From contig DDJH01000154.1 in assembly GCA_002338895.1 (NCBI GenBank), forward strand, positions 824 to 11,199: a DNA stretch of 10,376 nt, given 5' to 3'. Each line of letters opens with the position of its first letter. Position 1 is the stretch's first letter. This DNA is from Lentisphaeria bacterium UBA1829 (GTDB lineage: Bacteria; Verrucomicrobiota; Lentisphaeria; Victivallales; UBA1829). Below the pieces are notes generated by a model. It searched no databases and was not told the DNA's origin. It saw only the letters and a list, made by a program, of their open reading frames with translations. Both the position numbers and the translations under genes were made by a program. Positions 1-7,125 of the stretch are shown here, piece by piece.

Positions 1-138
1 ACGGATGCGCGCTCCGGAATGGCGTTTCTTGACGGCCATCTGGAGAGTCGCACATTTCCCAGTCTTCTGAAGGGCAATGACGCCTACTTCTACATAACGG
101 ATGGAAACAACATCCCCGAAGGACCCACGAATTTTTGA
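1..138 (+). CDS. C-terminal end of a probable prepilin-like (H-X9-DG type) protein, partial
   Basis: Frame 1 is open from the first base to a TGA at 136-138, giving the last 45 residues of a protein whose start lies outside the window. The visible segment SGMAFLDGHLESR resembles the C-terminal 'F-x-DGH' segment of the large family of prepilin-type (N-terminal cleavage/methylation, DUF1559/H-X9-DG) proteins that are hugely expanded in Lentisphaerae and Planctomycetes. There the aspartate-glycine-histidine motif sits near the C-terminus. These proteins resemble type II secretion pseudopilins, and their individual roles are mostly unknown. The next gene starts 37 nt downstream on the same strand, and pseudopilin-like genes often adjoin glycoside hydrolases in these bacteria, so co-transcription is plausible. 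The N-terminal pilin signal cannot be seen, so the family call rests on a short motif plus context. Confidence 0.6.
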   Translation, partial: TDARSGMAFLDGHLESRTFPSLLKGNDAYFYITDGNNIPEGPTNF

Positions 139-160
139 TGAAGAAAATATTTATGGACAA

Positions 161-166
161 AAGGAG
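161..166 (+). promoter_or_regulatory. Ribosome binding site fixing the start of the glycoside hydrolase gene
   Basis: AAGGAG lies 9 nt before the ATG at 176 and 12 nt before a second in-frame ATG at 179. The reading frame is also open upstream to an ATG at 101. Starting there would put about 25 hydrophilic residues ahead of an obvious signal peptide, and no comparable Shine-Dalgarno sequence precedes it. The start at 176 is therefore preferred. Confidence 0.75.
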
Positions 167-175
167 AACCGAGTC

Positions 176-3100
176 ATGATGGTCAAACGATGCCTTTTCC
201 TTGCCGGCATTCTGTTTTCAGGAATGCTTTTTGCAGAAAACCTGATTTACAATGGAGATTTTGCTTTGGGGAAAAATGGATTTGCCATAGAACGCTGGCA
301 GCGGCCCGACACCAATCCGGAAATGATTTTCCCGCCTCTTTCCGTGGAAAATGATGCCCGGTTTGCTGGAAGGAAAATCTTAAAAATAGAAAATCCCTAC
401 AAGGAACATTGTGTCGTGTATAGCTGCGAGACAAAACTTGACCCTCAAAAAAAATATTATCTGCGGGGATCAATCCGATCGGACGGTCCTGCTTTTCCCG
501 TGAATTTTTCGATGATCTACCGCAATCGTAAGAAGGGGTACAACTTCCAGGGGAGGACTCTTGTTGCGAACGGGCAGTGGAGCGCGTTTGAAATTCCTGT
601 TTCCACTCGGAATTTCGGAGGGATGTACCATTTGAAAATCACGTTTTCGCAACCGAAGAACTCCGGAACTCTTTTTTTGGGCGGTCTTTCTCTTTCTTCG
701 GAAAAAGATACGGAATTCCGGGGTGTGGAAATGGGGATCCAGTCATCTTCCCGCGTCTATTTCAAGGATGCGGACAACGCAGAGTGCTCGGTAACGATAC
801 GCAATACAACGGAATCCGCCTGTCGGAAAAAAATCCGGCTTGCTGTGGTTGACGATTATTCCGGAATCCGCAGAACCGTATTGGAACGGGAGCTTCAGCT
901 TGAGCCGGGAAAAATGGAAACAATGGTGTTTGCTCTTCCTGTGGACCGGTTCGGTTCATTCCGCATTGAACCGGATGATCCGGCAATCCGTTTTTTCCCC
1001 GGCTATTATGCTGTGATCGGGAAGGTGGAGGCCCTTCCATTCCATCCGAAGCGGTTCAGTTTCGGAGTCAATAACTTTGCTCATTTAAAATGGGAAAGAG
1101 GAAAAGTGCCCGGTTATGTTGCGTCGAACGCATCCATACGGGAGGAGCTGCGTCTGCTTTCCCTGGCCGGCTGCAGGATCATCCGCGCGTTCAGCGGAAT
1201 GGGAATCGACTGGATGCTTCTGGAGCCGGAACCCGGGAAATTTGATTTCCGGTATCTGGATTCGACCTTGAAGTTATATGAGGAAGCCAATATCGCAGCT
1301 CTGCCCGTTCTGTGCAGGAGTGGATTTCTTGTTGAAAACGAACCCTGGTCCCTGCAGATTTTTCCGGATTGGCTGCTGAAAGGGGAACCGTATGCCCGTC
1401 GCGAAAAAAGCTCTCGGGACTGGCGGGGATATAACCGGGAGGAACGCTGTTATATTTTTCCGAAACGCCCCGTTCTGGAACGGTATATTCAGGCTGTTGT
1501 GTCCCATGCGGGGAAGCGGGTTATGCAGTATGAAATCACAAATGAGCCGGGATGTGCAATTTCTCCGAAGCAATATATGGAGCTGATTTTCCGGCCGGTT
1601 TCGGCCATTCTCCGGCGGGAGAATCCGGATGCGACAATCGTTGGGGTGTGTTCCACGGGCGACAAGGGACATCAGATCGGAGAGTTTCTGAAGAAATGTC
1701 TGGATTTGAACGTTTTGGAAAATGCGGATGCGATCTCCTTTCATCCGTACGGCAGTCCCGAGCTCGTTTCTCCCGATCCGGCGGACCGGCAAATCCGGAC
1801 CATGAAGGAACTGATCTCGAAATACAAACCCGGCGTGCCGATCTGGAATACAGAACTTTTCTATCTTTTCAGCGGGTATGAACCGGGAGATTTTTTCGGA
1901 GCGATGCAGGTGAAGGCCCATCATGTGGCGGTCCGCTATCTTCTTGAACTCAGTCTCGGGGTTGCGCAATCCACCCCGCTGGAAGGAATGCAGATCTGGC
2001 GGGAGCTGATGATTCCGAATTATCAGCATATCACCTCCTGGCCGGATTGCTATCCCGGGCCGGTTTATTCCGTGTACAATGCGCTGACCCGCTTTTTCGA
2101 GGGCGCGGTGACGCTTTCCCAGCGGAAATCTACGGATGGACTCTACCGCTGCGCTTTCCGCAGGAATGGAAGTCTCGTCGGCGCCGTCTGGGATTATCAG
2201 AAACGCAGAAACTTGAAGCTGGATCTTTCCGTTTTTGAGGTGTATGATCTTTTTGGCAATCCGCTTCCTTCCGGAGTGATGACGATGACAGAGGCTCCGG
2301 TCTACCTGAAACCCGGAACACTGTCTGAAAAGGATTTCCTGAAAAAGCTCGATTCCCTTTTCCCGGTTCTGGAACAGACCGTCACGCTTTCTTCTCAGAG
2401 CCGGCTGTTTGAACGGGATGGAAAAACGACTCTTCTTGTCGGTCTGCACAACATCGGGAAATCGGATGAATCCGGTTATATCGGCGTCAGGGGGGAGGGA
2501 ATAACCGCCGTTGAGCCTCTTCCCTTTTCTCTGAAGAGCGGAAAATATGCCGCTCTGGAAATCCCCGTGACCATTTCAGGAAAAATCTTCCGGCCGGAAA
2601 TCCGAATGTACTCAAACGGAAAAATCTGGCGTTCCGCAACGGAAATCTTTCGTTGCGGATTCGTAAAAAACAAATCCTCCTTCTGCTTTCAGAGTGACGA
2701 CAGCGTCGTTTCCGCCTCCGCCAGGATTGAACAGAAAGACAGCAGAATCCGCATTCGAATACACGTCAATGACACAACCGATTCCGGCAACCCCGGCTCC
2801 AGAGCAATGTGGTGGCAGGACTGCGTGGAATTTTTCCTGGATGCCGCACCGTATTTTCTGCCGGAAAAAAATGCATCGGCCTATCAGCATTCAACATTCA
2901 GGCTTTTTGTGATGCCTCGGCTCTCCAAGGAGAAACAACTCGTGTTCTGGGGAGACAGCTCGTTCCTCGACCCGAAGAAGATCGACTGCCAGGTCTCCTC
3001 TTCCGCTGACGGATATGATATCTGCCTGACCTTCCCCGAAAAAACTTTGAAGTTCCCTTTCGGGATGGAAATAAAAATCAACGATGCCGAAGGAAACAGA

Positions 3101-3211
3101 AATGCGGCACGTTCGTTCTCCTTGTTCCGATCCGAAGAAATTCAGAAAAATCGCTTTGCATTCACGATCGTGGAAAAGGAAAATCTTCCGCGCGGACAGA
3201 AAACGGATTGA
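176..3211 (+). CDS. Exported multidomain glycoside hydrolase, clan GH-A-like, with N-terminal carbohydrate-binding-like and C-terminal CBM9-like modules
   Basis: The protein is 1011 residues and probably hydrolyses a plant or host polysaccharide outside the cytoplasm. Residues 1-20 (MMVKRCLFLAGILFSGMLFA) form a Sec signal peptide. Residues 21 to about 175 begin NLIYNGDF and have the pattern of a CBM4/9-type jelly-roll module. About 180-290 looks like an Ig-like beta domain. About 294-650 is a TIM-barrel hydrolase: YEITNEPG places the predicted acid/base E457 after N456, HPYG is at 523-526, and IWNTELFY places the predicted nucleophile E560. That 'NE ... E' pair is the hallmark of clan GH-A (GH5, GH39, GH42 and relatives). 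About 650-830 is beta-rich. About 834-1000 resembles a CBM9/DOMON-like module (WWQDCVEFFLDA at 879-890, then a conserved 'NDAEGN'). It sits 37 nt after a pseudopilin-like gene. The exact GH family and the substrate cannot be assigned by eye; GH39-like or GH5-like are the best guesses. Confidence 0.85.
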   Translation: MMVKRCLFLAGILFSGMLFAENLIYNGDFALGKNGFAIERWQRPDTNPEMIFPPLSVENDARFAGRKILKIENPYKEHCVVYSCETKLDPQKKYYLRGSIRSDGPAFPVNFSMIYRNRKKGYNFQGRTLVANGQWSAFEIPVSTRNFGGMYHLKITFSQPKNSGTLFLGGLSLSSEKDTEFRGVEMGIQSSSRVYFKDADNAECSVTIRNTTESACRKKIRLAVVDDYSGIRRTVLERELQLEPGKMETMVFALPVDRFGSFRIEPDDPAIRFFPGYYAVIGKVEALPFHPKRFSFGVNNFAHLKWERGKVPGYVASNASIREELRLLSLAGCRIIRAFSGMGIDWMLLEPEPGKFDFRYLDSTLKLYEEANIAALPVLCRSGFLVENEPWSLQIFPDWLLKGEPYARREKSSRDWRGYNREERCYIFPKRPVLERYIQAVVSHAGKRVMQYEITNEPGCAISPKQYMELIFRPVSAILRRENPDATIVGVCSTGDKGHQIGEFLKKCLDLNVLENADAISFHPYGSPELVSPDPADRQIRTMKELISKYKPGVPIWNTELFYLFSGYEPGDFFGAMQVKAHHVAVRYLLELSLGVAQSTPLEGMQIWRELMIPNYQHITSWPDCYPGPVYSVYNALTRFFEGAVTLSQRKSTDGLYRCAFRRNGSLVGAVWDYQKRRNLKLDLSVFEVYDLFGNPLPSGVMTMTEAPVYLKPGTLSEKDFLKKLDSLFPVLEQTVTLSSQSRLFERDGKTTLLVGLHNIGKSDESGYIGVRGEGITAVEPLPFSLKSGKYAALEIPVTISGKIFRPEIRMYSNGKIWRSATEIFRCGFVKNKSSFCFQSDDSVVSASARIEQKDSRIRIRIHVNDTTDSGNPGSRAMWWQDCVEFFLDAAPYFLPEKNASAYQHSTFRLFVMPRLSKEKQLVFWGDSSFLDPKKIDCQVSSSADGYDICLTFPEKTLKFPFGMEIKINDAEGNRNAARSFSLFRSEEIQKNRFAFTIVEKENLPRGQKTD

Positions 3212-3333
3212 AAAATCAAAAACACGGCCCTTTCCTCTTGCAGGAGGCAGTCCTGTCCACCCGTTCCCATAATCTACGGTTTGCAGCTGGGGGTAGACAA
3301 AAGGAAAGGGGCCTGTTTTTACGTTTGATTTTT
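3211..3333. repeat. 123-bp inverted-repeat element between convergent genes (bidirectional terminator or MITE-like)
   Basis: The ends are a perfect 10-bp inverted repeat, AAAAATCAAA at 3211-3220 and TTTGATTTTT at 3324-3333. Inward, 3221-3240 and 3298-3317 pair at 17 of 20 positions, with six extra bases (3318-3323) on the right arm. The stem can extend through 3255-3262 against 3291-3298, and a small hairpin (CAGGA/TCCTG, 3241-3255) sits in the loop. Both strands finish the stem in T-rich sequence, so it could end transcription of the hydrolase gene and also stop opposing transcripts. Alternatively it is a small non-autonomous transposable element: GATTG occurs just outside the left end (3206-3210) and 3 nt outside the right end (3337-3341), an imperfect target duplication at best. 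Confidence 0.55.
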
Positions 3334-3427
3334 CTCGATTGCTTGGGGCGAAATTTTTGATCCCGCAGCCCGGAGGTCTGGCAGGTTTGGAACCGCGACC
3401 CATCAGGGAGTTTTCTTTTCCGGGAGC

Positions 3428-3458
3428 AAAAAAAACACCCGGGTGTTGGAGCCCGGGT
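3428..3458 (-). terminator. Rho-independent terminator of the two-ATPase operon
   Basis: On the minus strand, ACCCGGG pairs perfectly with CCCGGGT across an 8-nt loop, followed by G and eight T residues. It begins about 31 nt after the stop codon of the distal ATPase gene, the usual place for an intrinsic terminator. The stretch between it and the inverted-repeat element (3334-3427) shows no gene or RNA that I can recognise. Confidence 0.88.
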
Positions 3459-3489
3459 ACTTTTGCCGAAGAATCCGGTCCTGCTGGGA

Positions 3490-5178
3490 TCAGGTGTATT
3501 TCAAGACCTCTTCCATCGTGGTTTCCCCGTTCAGAATCGCACGGACGCCGTCCTCGCGCATGGTGACCATTCCAAGCTCCCGCGCCTTTTCGCGGATGGC
3601 GATGGTCGGCGCATTGGCCAGAACCAGGTCGTTGATCTTCGGATTCATCACCAGAAGCTCCGTGAGCGCCTTCCGTCCTTTGTAGCCGGTGTTGTTGCAG
3701 TAGGGACAGCCTTTGCCGTAGTAGAACATGTTGTCCCCGACATCCGAACGCTCCAGCTCCAGAAGACTCAGATCGGAATCCGAAGGATGGAAGGCCGTTT
3801 TGCATTTCGGACAGATGCGGCGCAGAAGACGCTGGGCCAGAATCCCGATCAGCGCGGATGTGATCAGGAACGGCTCCACACCCATATCCACAAATCGCGT
3901 GATCGCGCCGGCCGCGTCGTTCGTGTGCAGCGTCGAAAACACAAGGTGTCCGGTCAGCGCGGCCTGAACTGCCATCTGACCCGATTCAATGTCTCGAATC
4001 TCTCCAAGCATGATGATGTCGGGGTCCTGACGGAGGAAGGCGCGAAGCGCACGGTCGAATGTCATTCCCACCGCCTCGTTGATCGGAAGCTGGATGATGC
4101 CCTCCAGGTCGTATTCCACCGGGTCTTCCGCGGTCAGGATCTTGTCTTCCACCTTGTTGATCTCTTTGAGGGCGGAATAGAGGGTTGTGGTTTTTCCGGA
4201 ACCGGTCGGACCGGTCACAATGAAAATTCCATTCGGGCGGGTGATCATGTCGCGGATTTTCTCGAGGACATCCTCGTTGATTCCGAGCACGTCCAGGTCA
4301 AGGTTGACCACGGAGCGGTCCAGAATTCGAAGCACAACCGATTCTCCGAACTGGGTCGGAAGGGTTGAAACACGCAGATCGATCGGTTTGCCCGCAATCT
4401 TCAGCTGGATTTTTCCGTCCTGCGGTCTGCGGCGCTCGGAGATGTTCAGACCCGAAAGAATCTTCACGCGGCTGATGACCGGAATGGCCAGATTCTTCGG
4501 CGGCGGCGCCATTTCGTAAAGCGCACCGTCCACACGGTAGCGGATTTTGAACTCGTGTTCGAACGGCTCGAAGTGGATGTCGGACGCCTTGTCTTTGATC
4601 GCCTGATAGAGAACCGCATCCACAAAGCGGACGATCGGGGCGTCGTTGGCCGCGGTCTGAATCTCATCATCGGAGAGATCCTCCGCATCGCCGATGTCCT
4701 GCATTTCGATTTCGGCCAGAAGGTCTGCGGCGCTGGCGCTGTCGGCCGGATAGTATTTTTCAATGCCTTTTTCCACCTGCTCTTCCGGCGCAACGACCAC
4801 GATGACGTCGTGCCCGAGAATGAAGCGCAGTTCATCCACGGTCTGATAATTCAGCGGAGAACGGAACGCCGCATAGAGCGTGTTGCCGTCAAACTGAATC
4901 GGAAGAACGCCGAGCATATGGGCGTTTTCCGGCGAAATGAGATGAATCACCTCTTCCGGAATCTCCAGATCGGAAAGATCGTAAACCTCCGTCCCCAGAC
5001 TGTGGGCAATCTGTTCCAGAAGCTCCTCCTTGGTGAAGAGTCCGAAATCCACAAGCAGCTCCTGAAGAGGGGTCCCTGTGCGTTCGTGTTCCTCGATGAC
5101 CTCCGCCAGCTGCTTTTCGGTGCAGACGTCGTTGGCGATCAGAATATCTTTCAACGTTTGATTTTCAGTGTCGAGCAT
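3490..5178 (-). CDS. gspE: GspE/PilB-family type II secretion/type IV pilus assembly ATPase (distal copy)
   Basis: This 562-residue cytoplasmic hexameric ATPase would power pseudopilus or pilus assembly at the inner membrane. Residues 1-50 form a short helical region, about 55-147 an MshEN/T2SSE N-terminal domain, and about 150-180 an acidic linker. The catalytic part follows: arginine-finger segment KIRYRVDG (211-218), Walker A GPTGSGKT (323-330), Asp box ILTAEDPVEY (347-356), Walker B region DPDIIMLGEIRD (385-396, catalytic E393) and His box TGHLVFSTLHTND (409-421). A C-terminal tetracysteine zinc motif has Cys456, 459, 491 and 494, which favours an assembly ATPase (GspE/PilB/MshE) over the retraction ATPase PilT. 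Its length is normal for the family. The ATG has GGAG 7 nt upstream, and the gene begins 14 nt after its paralogue ends, so the two form an operon. Whether the machine is type II secretion or a type IV pilus cannot be told here. Confidence 0.95.
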   Translation of the reverse strand: MLDTENQTLKDILIANDVCTEKQLAEVIEEHERTGTPLQELLVDFGLFTKEELLEQIAHSLGTEVYDLSDLEIPEEVIHLISPENAHMLGVLPIQFDGNTLYAAFRSPLNYQTVDELRFILGHDVIVVVAPEEQVEKGIEKYYPADSASAADLLAEIEMQDIGDAEDLSDDEIQTAANDAPIVRFVDAVLYQAIKDKASDIHFEPFEHEFKIRYRVDGALYEMAPPPKNLAIPVISRVKILSGLNISERRRPQDGKIQLKIAGKPIDLRVSTLPTQFGESVVLRILDRSVVNLDLDVLGINEDVLEKIRDMITRPNGIFIVTGPTGSGKTTTLYSALKEINKVEDKILTAEDPVEYDLEGIIQLPINEAVGMTFDRALRAFLRQDPDIIMLGEIRDIESGQMAVQAALTGHLVFSTLHTNDAAGAITRFVDMGVEPFLITSALIGILAQRLLRRICPKCKTAFHPSDSDLSLLELERSDVGDNMFYYGKGCPYCNNTGYKGRKALTELLVMNPKINDLVLANAPTIAIREKARELGMVTMREDGVRAILNGETTMEEVLKYT

Positions 5179-5192
5179 GGTCGGTCTCCAAA

Positions 5193-6920
5193 TTAATCCG
5201 CATCGCCGACGGTGGCGGCGATCACTTCAGAAAGGGTTGTGATTCCGGATGCCGCTTTGCGGAGCGCATCCTCGCGCAGGGTTCTCATTCCCGATTTCCG
5301 GGCGGCCTCGCGGATTGTCGAAGCGGCGACTTTCTTGTAAATGAGCTCCTGCAGTTCATCGGTCAGCATGAAGATTTCGTAGATGCCGACTCGTCCCTTG
5401 TATCCGGTTCCGCCGCAGACTTCGCAGCCGCGTCCTTTCAGCAGTGTCGCCTGCGAAAGGAATTTGTCGTCCAGTCCAAGCATGCGGATCTCGTTGGGGG
5501 AGGCAACCGTCGATTCCGCGCAGTTCTTGCAGACCCGGCGGAGAAGACGCTGTGCCATCACCGCACGCACCGACGAGGCGACAAGGAACGGTTTCACTCC
5601 CATATCCACCAGTCGGGTCACCGCGCTCGGCGCATCGTTCGTATGCAGAGTCGAAAACACCAGATGCCCGGTCTGCGATGCGTTGATGGCGATTTCCGCC
5701 GTCTCCAGGTCTCGAATCTCTCCGACCATGATGATGTTCGGCGCCTGACGCAGCATCGCCTTCAGTGCGGCGGCAAAGGTCATTTTCGCCGCCACATTCA
5801 CCTGCACCTGGTTGATGCCGGGGAGCATGTACTCCACGGGGTCTTCCACCGTGATGATCTTGCGGGTCGGCGTGTTGATCGTGTTGAGAAACGCGTAAAG
5901 AGAGGTGGTCTTGCCGGACCCGGTCGGGCCCGTCACCAGAAAGATTCCGTCCGGATAGTTGATGATGCGGTTGATCTTCTCCTGGTCGTCCGAATAGAAG
6001 CCGAGTTTCGGAATATCGAGCTGGATGCTGGATTTGTCCAGAATACGCATGACGATGCTTTCGCCGTGGGTCGTCGGAATGGAGGATACGCGCAGGTCGA
6101 TGTCCTTGTCCTTCAGCTTGATCTGAATACGTCCGTCCAGCGGGATCCGTTTTTCGGAAATGTCCATGTGCGCCATGATTTTCAGACGGCTTGTGATGTT
6201 CGGCTGAAGGTATTTGGGCGGACCTTCCTGTTCCCGGAGCGCGCCGTCGATCCGGAAACGGATGCGGTAGCGTTTTTCCATCGGCTCCATGTGGATGTCC
6301 GACGCCTTCATGTTGAACGCATTGATGATGATCTGCGAAACGAGTTTGATGATCGGCGCATCGTCTTCCGCGCTGGAGCCCTGCCCCATGGAGAGGGTTC
6401 CGTCCTCTGTTCCGTCGGTGATCTGCTGCATGTCGTCGGTTGTGGCGAGCTTGTCGGAGACCAGATCCAGCTTTTCCTCGTCGGTCCCGTACGTCTGGAT
6501 CAGCAGGCGGTCGATCTGCTCCTGCGGCGCCACGACGGCGTCCACATCGCGCTGAAGGACGACTCGGATGGCGTCCAGTGTATCCATATCGGTCGGATCG
6601 CCCATTGCGATGGTCAGGATGTCGTCATGCACGCGGATGGGAACCACCTTGTACTGCCTTGCCACATTGGACGGAAGCTGGGATGCAACCGTTTCCGGGA
6701 CCTCATACTCCGAAAGGTCCACCAGTTCCAGTCCATACTGTTCACAGAGTATTGCCAGCAGTTTTCCCTCGTCCAGGTACCCGAGCTGCTTCAATGCGTC
6801 GATGATGCTCAGTTCGCTGCTGGACTGGGCGACGGTCGCCCATCCTTCGGCGATCTGATCGTCGGACACCAGGTGATTCTCCCGGATCAGCTGGAGAATA
6901 TAATCATTGTTTTCCGCCAC
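5193..6920 (-). CDS. gspE: GspE/PilB-family type II secretion/type IV pilus assembly ATPase (promoter-proximal copy)
   Basis: This is a paralogue of the downstream ATPase with the same layout. Counting residues from the GTG at 6929 (three codons upstream of the preferred start): MshEN domain about 59-147, acidic linker about 148-190, RIRFRIDG 222-229, Walker A GPTGSGKT 334-341, Asp box IITVEDPVEY 358-367, Walker B IIMVGEIRD with E404, His box TGHLVFSTLHTND 420-432, and zinc cysteines 467, 470, 502 and 505. The preferred start is the GTG at 6920, which has GAGGTGA 5 nt upstream; the GTG at 6929 has no Shine-Dalgarno sequence. The protein is then 575 residues. One oddity: the segment before Walker B is RQAPNIIM, where the family and the neighbouring paralogue have RQDPDIIM, so two conserved acidic positions are missing. 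All other catalytic motifs are intact, so it is probably active. It heads a two-gene operon with its own promoter. Confidence 0.94.
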   Translation of the reverse strand: MAENNDYILQLIRENHLVSDDQIAEGWATVAQSSSELSIIDALKQLGYLDEGKLLAILCEQYGLELVDLSEYEVPETVASQLPSNVARQYKVVPIRVHDDILTIAMGDPTDMDTLDAIRVVLQRDVDAVVAPQEQIDRLLIQTYGTDEEKLDLVSDKLATTDDMQQITDGTEDGTLSMGQGSSAEDDAPIIKLVSQIIINAFNMKASDIHMEPMEKRYRIRFRIDGALREQEGPPKYLQPNITSRLKIMAHMDISEKRIPLDGRIQIKLKDKDIDLRVSSIPTTHGESIVMRILDKSSIQLDIPKLGFYSDDQEKINRIINYPDGIFLVTGPTGSGKTTSLYAFLNTINTPTRKIITVEDPVEYMLPGINQVQVNVAAKMTFAAALKAMLRQAPNIIMVGEIRDLETAEIAINASQTGHLVFSTLHTNDAPSAVTRLVDMGVKPFLVASSVRAVMAQRLLRRVCKNCAESTVASPNEIRMLGLDDKFLSQATLLKGRGCEVCGGTGYKGRVGIYEIFMLTDELQELIYKKVAASTIREAARKSGMRTLREDALRKAASGITTLSEVIAATVGDAD

Positions 6921-6925
6921 TTTCC

Positions 6926-6932
6926 TCACCTC
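6926..6932 (-). promoter_or_regulatory. Ribosome binding site deciding the GTG start of the proximal ATPase
   Basis: GAGGTGA on the minus strand matches the anti-Shine-Dalgarno complement over seven bases. It sits 5 nt before the GTG at 6920 and overlaps the other candidate GTG at 6929, which makes the upstream start unlikely. Confidence 0.7.
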
Positions 6933-6952
6933 GTTTCATTTCGATGCGGCCG

Positions 6953-6989
6953 TTTCCCGAATGGAGGAACACAAATCCTGTCCGGGAAA
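6953..6989 (-). other. Possible hairpin in the leader of the ATPase operon mRNA
   Basis: A perfect 7-bp inverted repeat (TTTCCCG at 6953-6959, CGGGAAA at 6983-6989) encloses a second short pairing (AGGA/TCCT). It lies between the predicted transcription start near 7007 and the ribosome binding site. There is no T-run on either side, so it is not a terminator. Function unknown. Confidence 0.4.
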
Positions 6990-7013
6990 GGAACAATTCA
7001 TTCTTAATGTGGT

Positions 7014-7042
7014 ATTAGAATTCTCAATTCCCGGTTTGTCAA
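7014..7042 (-). promoter_or_regulatory. Sigma70-type promoter of the ATPase operon
   Basis: On the minus strand there is a perfect -35 box TTGACA (7042-7037), a 17-nt spacer, and a -10 box TCTAAT (7019-7014, five of six consensus bases). Transcription would start near 7007, leaving a leader of roughly 87 nt before the GTG at 6920. Vegetative, possibly constitutive expression is expected. Confidence 0.75.
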
Positions 7043-7087
7043 GTCTCCTGTGTTTTTTTTTGCGGAGTTTTCTTCCGCTTTTCTCCG

Positions 7088-7111
7088 CCCGGACTTCCGT
7101 CGGGAGCCGGG
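7088..7111. other. Inverted repeat between the divergent promoters
   Basis: CCCGG-A-CTTCC-GTC-GGGAG-CCGGG can fold into about ten base pairs with one bulged A and one G-U pair. It lies upstream of the symporter promoter and behind the ATPase promoter, so it is outside both predicted transcripts. It may be a protein-binding or DNA-structural site, or chance. The rest of 7043-7087 holds only T- and C-rich sequence without a gene. Confidence 0.3.
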
Positions 7112-7125
7112 AGTTTGTAAAACTC
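7111..7125. promoter_or_regulatory. Putative operator dyad overlapping the symporter -35 box
   Basis: GAGTTTGTAAAACTC is a perfect 6-bp inverted repeat around a 3-nt centre. It covers the predicted -35 box of the symporter promoter, where a bound dimeric repressor would block RNA polymerase. No regulator gene is visible nearby, so the binding protein is unknown. Confidence 0.4.

Noticed and set aside
101..178. Upstream start of the hydrolase gene at 101
   Set aside because: It would overlap the upstream gene, lacks a ribosome binding site, and would hide the signal peptide behind a hydrophilic extension; the ATG at 176 has AAGGAG at good distance.
1274..2449. 391-codon open frame on the minus strand inside the hydrolase gene
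   Set aside because: It is antisense to a well-supported gene, rich in Arg, His and Ile without recognisable motifs, and has no ribosome binding site of note.
3211..3333. 6S RNA interpretation of the inverted-repeat element
   Set aside because: It is shorter than typical 6S RNA (about 180-200 nt) and lacks a clear large central bubble with open-promoter-like features.
3334..3427. tRNA-like GGTTCCAAACC on the minus strand
   Set aside because: It recalls a T-arm but no acceptor, D-arm or anticodon stem could be built around it.
2891..3805. 304-codon minus-strand frame spanning the convergent intergenic region
   Set aside because: It crosses the terminator and the inverted-repeat element and overlaps both neighbouring genes; composition is low-complexity and no family is recognisable.
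3463..4368. 301-codon plus-strand frame antisense to the distal ATPase
   Set aside because: It mirrors a conserved ATPase gene; His- and Arg-rich composition is typical of an antisense shadow.
5643..7007. 454-codon plus-strand frame antisense to the proximal ATPase
   Set aside because: The opposite strand encodes all GspE/PilB motifs; this frame is a Val-, Asp- and His-rich shadow that also runs through the promoter region.
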